Below, in pieces: positions 1 to 4,384 of a stretch of 6,003 nt of DNA. The position numbers and the translations under genes were made by a program. Every line of letters begins with the position of its first letter. The stretch's first letter is position 1. The notes under the pieces were generated by a model. It was not told the DNA's origin. It ran no database searches and saw only the letters and a list, made by a program, of their open reading frames with translations. Source of the stretch: an uncultured Christensenellaceae bacterium (GTDB lineage: Bacteria > Bacillota > Clostridia > Christensenellales > MGBC116941); contig CAJUEF010000013.1 in assembly GCA_910585035.1 (NCBI GenBank), forward strand, positions 18,052-24,054. The letters run 5' to 3'.

Positions 1-535
1 CAAAAGCCTTTAAATTAATATCCACAAACCTTGGCTTTACAGTTGTCTTTATTGCCTCTATCCATTTTCCCTTTTCAATATTATCCATAACTTTGGCAAG
101 CGCACCGATTAAAATAACATTTACTGTTTTTATATTTCCCAGTTCCTCCGCAATAGAAAGAGCATCCATATATTTTATGTTCTTGCCGGACAGAGTTTTA
201 TCGGGATATTCAGCCTTTCCTAAAATTACAGGCATGGGAAATATACTTTGAGAATTGATAATCATCACGCCGTCTTCTTTAAGAAAATGTGCATTCCTAA
301 GAGCTTCCAGTCCTTCAAATGCAAGAATATAATCGGCTCCCCCGTTTTCCACAAGAGGTGAACTCACATGCTCGCCACAGCGCACATGGGTGACAACGCT
401 GCCACCCCTTTGGGCCATACCGTGAACCTCACTCATTTTCACGTCCATACCAAGACTGATAAATAAATTTCCTATTATTCTGCTGGCAAGAAGAGTTCCC
501 TGACCTCCTACGCCGACTATCAGTATACTCTTCAT
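1..535 (-). CDS. iorB: Indolepyruvate ferredoxin oxidoreductase, beta subunit (C-terminus beyond window)
   Basis: Smaller subunit of the cytoplasmic enzyme that oxidatively decarboxylates aryl pyruvates to arylacetyl-CoA with ferredoxin as electron acceptor. I translated 178 whole codons with no stop up to the window edge. The start reads MKSILIVGVGGQGTLLASR, with the family's glycine-rich GxGGQG motif at residues 8-13. It is followed by EVHGMAQRGGSV at about 36-47, the signature of the gamma-type domain of 2-oxoacid:acceptor oxidoreductases. Family members are about 190-200 residues long (known), so only some 10-20 residues should be missing. The ATG directly follows the iorA TAG stop. An AGGAGG at 544-549, inside the last iorA codons, lies 8 bases upstream and fixes this start. 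The subunit carries no Fe-S cysteine motif in the visible part; in this family the clusters sit in IorA. Substrate preference among aryl pyruvates cannot be read from the sequence. Confidence 0.93.
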   Translation of the reverse strand, partial: MKSILIVGVGGQGTLLASRIIGNLFISLGMDVKMSEVHGMAQRGGSVVTHVRCGEHVSSPLVENGGADYILAFEGLEALRNAHFLKEDGVMIINSQSIFPMPVILGKAEYPDKTLSGKNIKYMDALSIAEELGNIKTVNVILIGALAKVMDNIEKGKWIEAIKTTVKPRFVDINLKAF

Positions 536-2257
536 CTATTTGTCCTCCTGTATTATTGCTCCAAAATTACATGTGCCAACGCAAAGAGTACAGCCGGTAC
601 ATTGAGACCTGTCAATAACAACTTTTTCGTCCACAATGGAAATAGCAGGACAGCCCAGTCTGTAACACGCCTTGCACTTGGTGCATTTTTCCTGGTCAAT
701 ATAGAAAGGCGGATCATCTTTTATAATAAGAGCACACGGACGGCGGGTAATAATAACGCTTACCTCTTCTCTCGCCATTTCCTCTTTAAGCACCCTGTCC
801 ATTTCCTTTAAATCAAAGGGGTCGACTGTTACTACATGTTTAACGCCAACGCCACGGCAAACCTGCTCAATGTCAACAACTGCTGCCACCTCGCCTTTTG
901 CATTCTTTCCCGTAGACGGGTTTGGCTGATGTCCTGTCATACCCGTTGTGCTGTTATCAAGAATAATTACAGTGCCGTGACCGTCGTTATATATCATGTC
1001 TACAAGACCTGTAATTCCCGAATGGAAGAAAGTGGAATCGCCTATTAAAGAAACTGTATTTTTTGCAAAATCAATACCCTTTGCCTTTTCCATACCCAAA
1101 TTCATGGATACGCTTGCACCCATGCAGAGCACAGCATCCATGGCGTTATAAGGTGCAAGAGCACCAAGGGTGTAACAGCCTATATCACCGCAAACGGTAA
1201 CCTTATTCTTTTGCAGGATATGGAACAGACCTCTGTGCGGACAGCCGGAACACATAACCGGCGGACGGACAGGCAAATCCTTTACCAGCTCCTTTTCATC
1301 CACCTCAATCCCAAAGGCTTTTTTTACTTTTATAACGCTAAGCTCCCCTTGCACTCCTGTATTCCTCGGCTCAAGCTTCACTCCAAGAGCATTTATACTC
1401 TCCCATAAAAACGGCTCAAGCTCTTCAACAACATACACCTTTTCCACATTGGCGCAAAATTCCTTAATGAGCTTTTCCGGCAGCGGATGCACTATTCCAA
1501 GCTTTAACACGCTGGCGCCGGGCATTGCCTCGTTTACATACTGGTAAGCCATGCCGGATGTGATAATACCAATTTCCTTGTCTTTATATTCAATTTGGTT
1601 AATATCCATGCCTGAAGAATCAAGGCGAAGCTTATTTTCCCTGCTTTCCACAAACACGTGTCTTGGGCGCGCCTTTGCCGGCATCATTACATATTTATCA
1701 ATATTTTTTTTGTATGGTTTAGATGCTTCTATTCTCTCTCCCAGTTCGCATATTCCCTGTGAATGGCTGGTTCTTGTGGTCATACGCACAATAACAGGCG
1801 TATCGTAATCTTCGCTTAGCTCAAAGGCAAGCTTGGTAAATTTAAGGGCTTCATTGCTGTCGCTTGGTTCCAGCATTGGAACATGAGCGCTTTTAGCATA
1901 ATATCTGCTGTCCTGCTCGTTTTGGCTGCTGTGCATTCCTGGATCATCTGCAACAGCGATAACAAGTCCGCCGCTTACTCCCGAATAAGCAGCAGTAAAC
2001 AGTGGGTCAGCAGCGACGTTTAATCCAACGTGCTTCATACACGCCATCGCTCTTTCCCCTGCCAGAGACGCTCCAAAAGCTACCTCAAGAGCCACCTTTT
2101 CATTTGGCGACCACTGAGCATATACCTCGTCATACTGACTTACATTTTCAGTTATCTCTGTGCTGGGAGTTCCGGGATAGGCGCTTACAACCTTTACGCC
2201 TGCCTCATATGCTCCCCTTGCCACAGCTTTATTTCCAAGCATTATCTCTTTCATCAT
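536..2257 (-). CDS. iorA: Indolepyruvate ferredoxin oxidoreductase, alpha subunit
   Basis: Catalytic subunit, 573 residues, binding thiamine diphosphate and two 4Fe-4S clusters. It converts indolepyruvate and other aryl pyruvates plus CoA to arylacetyl-CoA, CO2 and reduced ferredoxin. The N-terminal pyrimidine-binding domain (about 1-180) has YPGTPSTE at 27-34 and NEKVALEVA at 52-60. A middle domain (about 225-315) is followed by CSGCPHRG at 336-343. The TPP-binding domain has CGDIGCYTLG at 356-365 and the GDS...DN cofactor motif at 406-408 and 434-435. The ferredoxin-like tail has Cys 525, 528, 531, 536 (CX2CX2CX4CP) and Cys 553, 556, 559, 563 (CX2CX2CX3C, followed by Asn rather than the usual Pro). 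Length and domain order are normal for the family. Two adjacent ATGs (2257 and 2254) lie 6 and 9 bases from GGAG at 2264-2267, so either could be the true start. It abuts iorB and follows the arylacetate-CoA ligase gene. Confidence 0.96.
   Translation of the reverse strand: MMKEIMLGNKAVARGAYEAGVKVVSAYPGTPSTEITENVSQYDEVYAQWSPNEKVALEVAFGASLAGERAMACMKHVGLNVAADPLFTAAYSGVSGGLVIAVADDPGMHSSQNEQDSRYYAKSAHVPMLEPSDSNEALKFTKLAFELSEDYDTPVIVRMTTRTSHSQGICELGERIEASKPYKKNIDKYVMMPAKARPRHVFVESRENKLRLDSSGMDINQIEYKDKEIGIITSGMAYQYVNEAMPGASVLKLGIVHPLPEKLIKEFCANVEKVYVVEELEPFLWESINALGVKLEPRNTGVQGELSVIKVKKAFGIEVDEKELVKDLPVRPPVMCSGCPHRGLFHILQKNKVTVCGDIGCYTLGALAPYNAMDAVLCMGASVSMNLGMEKAKGIDFAKNTVSLIGDSTFFHSGITGLVDMIYNDGHGTVIILDNSTTGMTGHQPNPSTGKNAKGEVAAVVDIEQVCRGVGVKHVVTVDPFDLKEMDRVLKEEMAREEVSVIITRRPCALIIKDDPPFYIDQEKCTKCKACYRLGCPAISIVDEKVVIDRSQCTGCTLCVGTCNFGAIIQEDK
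544..549 (-). promoter_or_regulatory. Ribosome binding site of iorB inside the iorA end
   Basis: AGGAGG on the minus strand, 8 bases before the iorB ATG and within the last codons of iorA. With the abutting TAGATG it implies translational coupling and equal production of the two subunits. Confidence 0.85.
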
Positions 2258-2284
2258 TTTATACTCCTTTTTTCTCTTTTTACC

Positions 2285-2324
2285 CTGCTTCTTTTTTTAA
2301 AAGAGGAGCAACAAGAGAAAACCT
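2285..2324. repeat. Diverged pyrimidine/purine hairpin repeat, copy A
   Basis: A run starting CTGCTTC, then a T tract, AAAAGAGGAGCAACA and GAGAAAACCT. It lines up with the unit at 2369-2414 (same CTGCTT beginning, same GAAAACCT end) with several mismatches and small gaps, so it looks like a decayed copy of the same element. It lies in the iorA leader region, upstream of the ribosome binding site. Confidence 0.4.
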
Positions 2325-2328
2325 TGTA

Positions 2329-2358
2329 TTTATATATTAATATAACTTTTTAAATCAA
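2329..2358 (-). promoter_or_regulatory. Possible vegetative promoter of iorA
   Basis: On the minus strand TTGATT (2353-2358) and TATAAA (2329-2334) are separated by 18 bases, about 70 bases upstream of the iorA start. They match 4/6 and 5/6 of the sigma-A consensus. The region is very AT-rich, so chance matches are likely. If real, iorAB can be transcribed independently of the ligase gene. Confidence 0.35.
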
Positions 2359-2368
2359 GTTTTTTATT

Positions 2369-2414
2369 CTGCTTTTTCTTTTAGAAAAAAGAAAAAGTAA
2401 CAAAAAGAAAACCT
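2369..2414. repeat. Pyrimidine/purine hairpin repeat, copy B
   Basis: Contains a perfect 11-base inverted repeat (2372-2382 pairing with 2387-2397) around the loop AGAA. The left arm is all pyrimidine and the right arm all purine. It is followed by TAACAAAAAGAAAACC. There is no G+C-rich stem and no T tract after the stem on either strand, so it is not a canonical terminator. Confidence 0.6.
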
Positions 2415-2431
2415 AATATTGTAATTTTATT

Positions 2432-2508
2432 AAAGTAAGTTCCCGTATAAATTTTATATGTCCAGCCACAGCTGCAATCAAATTAGCTGCAATGCTATAA
2501 CTTACTTT
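2432..2508. repeat. 77-base segment bounded by a 10-base inverted repeat
   Basis: AAAGTAAGTT at 2432-2441 is the exact reverse complement of AACTTACTTT at 2499-2508. Inside lies a 9-base direct repeat, AGCTGCAAT, at 2470-2478 and 2485-2493. This inner part is less AT-rich than its surroundings. It could be a structured leader RNA for iorA, a tiny mobile element remnant, or chance in AT-rich DNA. I see no open reading frame with a ribosome binding site. Confidence 0.35.
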
Positions 2509-2591
2509 TCTTTTACTGTAAATACAGCTATCTAAACAAATATCATCATTACCACATTAAATTTGTATTTTCCATTACCAAGTCAGTTTTC

Positions 2592-2643
2592 TTTCTCTTA
2601 CTTTTCTTTTTCAAAAGAAAAGTAAGAGAAAAGTAAGAGAAAA
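2592..2643. repeat. Long perfect hairpin repeat (copy C) with an 11-base tandem repeat
   Basis: A perfect 19-base inverted repeat (2592-2610 pairing with 2613-2631) with only TC between the arms. The left arm is pyrimidine-rich and the right purine-rich. The end of the right arm is duplicated: GTAAGAGAAAA occurs at 2622-2632 and again at 2633-2643. The 14-mer CTTACTTTTCTTTT in the left arm (2597-2610) also occurs at 2501-2514. It starts 5 bases past the ligase stop codon. It may protect the 3' end or weakly terminate the ligase mRNA, but neither strand has a T tract after the stem. Confidence 0.7.
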
Positions 2644-2648
2644 ACAAA

Positions 2649-3941
2649 TTATCTTTTATCGGTAACATGGCTTGCCTTGCCCTCAAATCTTTTAAGGGTT
2701 TCCGGCTCAACCAGCCTTACTTTCGCATCTATCTGAAGAATGGTTCGTAAATTTTTTCTTATTTTATTTATTAAAGCCTCCAGCTTATCAAAGCTTTCAA
2801 GAAGCTTAATATCCTTTGGCTCAACAAGAATTTCAAGAGCGTCCATATAGCCGTTTTTAGTAACGATTATCTCATAATGAGGATCAATTTCTTCAATCTT
2901 AACAAGCACGCTTTCGATTTGGGAAGGGAAAACATTCACGCCTCTAATAATGAGCATATCGTCTGTTCTGCCCTTTACCTTCGCCATGCGCTTGCTTGTT
3001 CTACCGCATTCACACTTGCCGCTTGTAATGGTTGTAATGTCATGGGTGCGGTAGCGCAAAATAGGCAAGGCTTCTTTTCTTATAGATGTTATAACAAGTT
3101 CACCTTCACTGCCCTCAGGCAAAACCTCGCCGGTTTTTGGGTCTATAACCTCGAGAATAAAGCTGTCCTCATTTATGTGCATACCGCATTTGTGAGTACA
3201 CTCGCCGGAAACCCCGGGACCCATAACCTCACTCAAACCATAATTCTCCGTAACTGTTATGCCAAGCATATTGTGTATTTCATCCGCCATAGCCTGCGTG
3301 CATCCTTCGCCGCCAAACATACCAAGACGAAGCTTTAAATCCTTTGGGTCAACCCCCATTTTCTTCATATATTCATAAAGGTACAACGAATAACTTGGCG
3401 TGCTGATTAAAATTGTTGAACCAAAATCCCTCATTAAATTTATCTGTCTCTCACTATTGCCTGATGAAATCGGAACCACCGTTGCCCCCAGCTTTTCCAT
3501 TCCGTAATGCAAACCGAAAGCTCCTGTAAAAAGCCCATATCCAAAGGCAACCTGCACAATGTCATCAGGAGTTGCGCCTGCCATACACGCAATTCTCGCA
3601 ATCATATCCGACCATACGTCCAAATCATTTTTGGTATAGCCCACAACAGTTGCTTTACCAGTTGTTCCCGAGGACGCATGAATTCTCACCACATCCCTCA
3701 TGGGAACAGCAAACAGACCGTAAGGGTAATTATCCCTTAAATCATTTTTAACGGTAAAAGGAAGCTTTGAAAGGTCATCAAGGCTGACAATATCCCCGGG
3801 AACAATTCCCATTTCATCAAACAGCTTTTTATAATGAGGAACATTTTCATAACACCTTTTCACCGTGTCCTTAAGATTTTTTAGCTGAATAGCCTTAATT
3901 TCATCTTCAGACGCACATTCAATCTCCGGTTGAAATATCAC
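2649..3941 (-). CDS. paaK: Phenylacetate/arylacetate-CoA ligase (AMP-forming)
   Basis: 430 residues, the usual size for PaaK. It activates phenylacetate, and in such gene contexts probably indoleacetate or 4-hydroxyphenylacetate, to the CoA thioester with ATP going to AMP and PPi. ANL-superfamily motifs appear in order: the phosphate-binding loop ASSGTTGKA at 89-97; NYGLSE at 233-238; RYRTHD at 296-301; GRTDDMLIIRGVNVFPSQIE at 324-343, which is highly typical of PaaK; and the C-terminal lysine K422 in EGKASHVTDKR, the residue expected to act in adenylation. Cys 248, His 250, Cys 252, Cys 310 and Cys 312 could form a metal site (inference). The start is GTG: AGGAG at 3951-3955 lies 9 bases upstream, and an in-frame TAG just upstream excludes an earlier start. 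It precedes iorAB on the same strand, so arylacetyl-CoA is the shared metabolite. The exact aromatic substrate is not determined. Confidence 0.93.
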   Translation of the reverse strand: MIFQPEIECASEDEIKAIQLKNLKDTVKRCYENVPHYKKLFDEMGIVPGDIVSLDDLSKLPFTVKNDLRDNYPYGLFAVPMRDVVRIHASSGTTGKATVVGYTKNDLDVWSDMIARIACMAGATPDDIVQVAFGYGLFTGAFGLHYGMEKLGATVVPISSGNSERQINLMRDFGSTILISTPSYSLYLYEYMKKMGVDPKDLKLRLGMFGGEGCTQAMADEIHNMLGITVTENYGLSEVMGPGVSGECTHKCGMHINEDSFILEVIDPKTGEVLPEGSEGELVITSIRKEALPILRYRTHDITTITSGKCECGRTSKRMAKVKGRTDDMLIIRGVNVFPSQIESVLVKIEEIDPHYEIIVTKNGYMDALEILVEPKDIKLLESFDKLEALINKIRKNLRTILQIDAKVRLVEPETLKRFEGKASHVTDKR

Positions 3942-3950
3942 TTTAATTCG

Positions 3951-3955
3951 CTCCT
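3951..3955 (-). promoter_or_regulatory. Ribosome binding site deciding the GTG start of paaK
   Basis: AGGAG on the minus strand, 9 bases before the GTG at 3941. The in-frame TAG overlaps the start of this motif, so no longer protein is possible. Confidence 0.85.
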
Positions 3956-3989
3956 AAAATTTATAAAATAAAATTTATAATAATAGAAT

Positions 3990-4018
3990 ATTATACAGTA
4001 TACGTCTTTAAATTACAA
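3990..4018 (-). promoter_or_regulatory. Sigma-A type promoter of paaK
   Basis: On the minus strand TTGTAA (4013-4018, 4/6 of the -35 consensus) and a perfect TATAAT (3990-3995) are separated by exactly 17 bases. Transcription would begin near 3983, giving a leader of about 40 bases. It lies downstream of the terminator at 4042-4069, so paaK is transcribed separately from the small gene before it. Confidence 0.75.
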
Positions 4019-4041
4019 GAAACTGCTGCTTTATCAAAAGC

Positions 4042-4069
4042 AAAAAAGCGCCGCTAAGGACGCTTTTTT
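4042..4069 (-). terminator. Rho-independent terminator of the small membrane-protein gene
   Basis: AAAAAAGCG at 4042-4050 pairs with CGCTTTTTT at 4061-4069 around a 10-base loop. Read on the minus strand, the stem ends in a run of six T. It starts 25 bases past the stop codon of the gene at 4095-4259 and separates that gene from the paaK promoter. The symmetric A/T ends would also allow action on the plus strand, but no plus-strand gene feeds into it. Confidence 0.85.
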
Positions 4070-4094
4070 AAATAAATTTAATTAAAAATATGGA

Positions 4095-4259
4095 TTAGCT
4101 TATGTTTTGTTTTTCCTTATATTTATCGCACAAATCCCGTATTCTGCATTCATCGCAGCAAAGACCGTGCTTTCTAATGCTGTTTTCCTTACCTGAACGG
4201 TAAATACGAAGCGCAATATATAAGACAATTATAACTAATAAAACAATAAAAAAACTCAA
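4095..4259 (-). CDS. Small membrane protein with cysteine-rich tail (54 aa)
   Basis: I do not recognise the family. The frame translates to a very hydrophobic N-terminus (about residues 2-20, SFFIVLLVIIVLYIALRIY), a basic stretch (RSGKENSIRKHG), then CCDECRIRDLC and a charged end (DKYKEKQNIS). Cysteines are at 34, 35, 38 and 44. It appears to be a single-pass membrane protein. The positive charges after the helix suggest that the cysteine tail faces the cytoplasm (inference), where it could bind a metal or Fe-S cluster. The layout recalls the small FeoB-associated cysteine-rich membrane proteins, but the cysteine pattern differs and no feoB is present. The TTG start is chosen because AGGAG at 4268-4272 lies 8 bases upstream; a GTG at 4268 in the same frame overlaps that site and is unlikely. 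A promoter (4280-4308), ribosome binding site and terminator all flank it, which supports a real single-gene unit. It is divergent from spoIVA. Confidence 0.75.
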   Translation of the reverse strand: MSFFIVLLVIIVLYIALRIYRSGKENSIRKHGLCCDECRIRDLCDKYKEKQNIS

Positions 4260-4267
4260 TTCATTCA

Positions 4268-4272
4268 CTCCT
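4268..4272 (-). promoter_or_regulatory. Ribosome binding site deciding the TTG start of the small gene
   Basis: AGGAG on the minus strand, 8 bases before TTG at 4259. The ATG between them is out of frame and meets a stop after two codons, so TTG is the best start. Confidence 0.7.
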
Positions 4273-4279
4273 GATATTT

Positions 4280-4308
4280 ATTATACAAAAAATATTATCA
4301 ATAGTAAA
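4280..4308 (-). promoter_or_regulatory. Sigma-A type promoter of the small membrane-protein gene
   Basis: On the minus strand TTTACT (4303-4308, 4/6) and a perfect TATAAT (4280-4285) are 17 bases apart. The predicted start lies about 13 bases upstream of the end of the -10 box, giving a short leader before the AGGAG. It shares the 125-base divergent region with spoIVA. Confidence 0.7.
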
Positions 4309-4331
4309 ACCTTTTGTAGAATATTTTTTTA

Positions 4332-4360
4332 TTGTATGCAATATATATTCGTTATAAACA
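4332..4360 (+). promoter_or_regulatory. Weak candidate sigma-E promoter of spoIVA
   Basis: In Bacillus, spoIVA is transcribed by the mother-cell factor sigma-E (known). Here TTGTATG (4332-4338) and TATAAACA (4353-4360) have the 14-base spacing expected of sigma-E sites but match only about 4 key positions each. An alternative pair, GAATATT (4319-4325, a good -35) and TATGCAAT (4335-4342, a fair -10), is only 9 bases apart. Neither is convincing alone. Confidence 0.25.
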
Positions 4361-4371
4361 GAATGTTTATT

Positions 4372-4377
4372 AGGAGG
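4372..4377 (+). promoter_or_regulatory. Ribosome binding site of spoIVA
   Basis: A full AGGAGG, 7 bases before the ATG at 4385. It fixes the start of SpoIVA. Confidence 0.9.
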
Positions 4378-4384
4378 AAACGAA

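Larger units (their letters stand above)
2258..2648. other. 391-base non-coding spacer between ligase gene and iorA
   Basis: I find no plausible gene here on either strand. The open frames running through it are shadows of iorA or low-complexity AT-rich translations without ribosome binding sites. The spacer holds the repeat copies A, B and C, the 77-base inverted-repeat segment, a weak candidate promoter and the iorA ribosome binding site (AAGGAG at 2264-2269). Confidence 0.7.

Noticed and set aside
2002..2353. Two overlapping plus-strand open frames running from iorA into the spacer
   Set aside because: They mirror the iorA N-terminus and then continue into low-complexity AT-rich DNA. There is no ribosome binding site or family similarity.
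2592..2631. Long hairpin as a rho-independent terminator of paaK
   Set aside because: The stem is almost all A-T, and neither strand shows a T tract directly after it. I kept it as a repeat instead.
2877..3338. 153-residue open frame on the plus strand across paaK
   Set aside because: It is opposite conserved paaK sequence with no recognisable domain, so it is a shadow frame.
4319..4342. GAATATT plus TATGCAAT as a sigma-E promoter for spoIVA
   Set aside because: Both boxes resemble the consensus, but the gap of 9 bases is well short of the usual 13-15.
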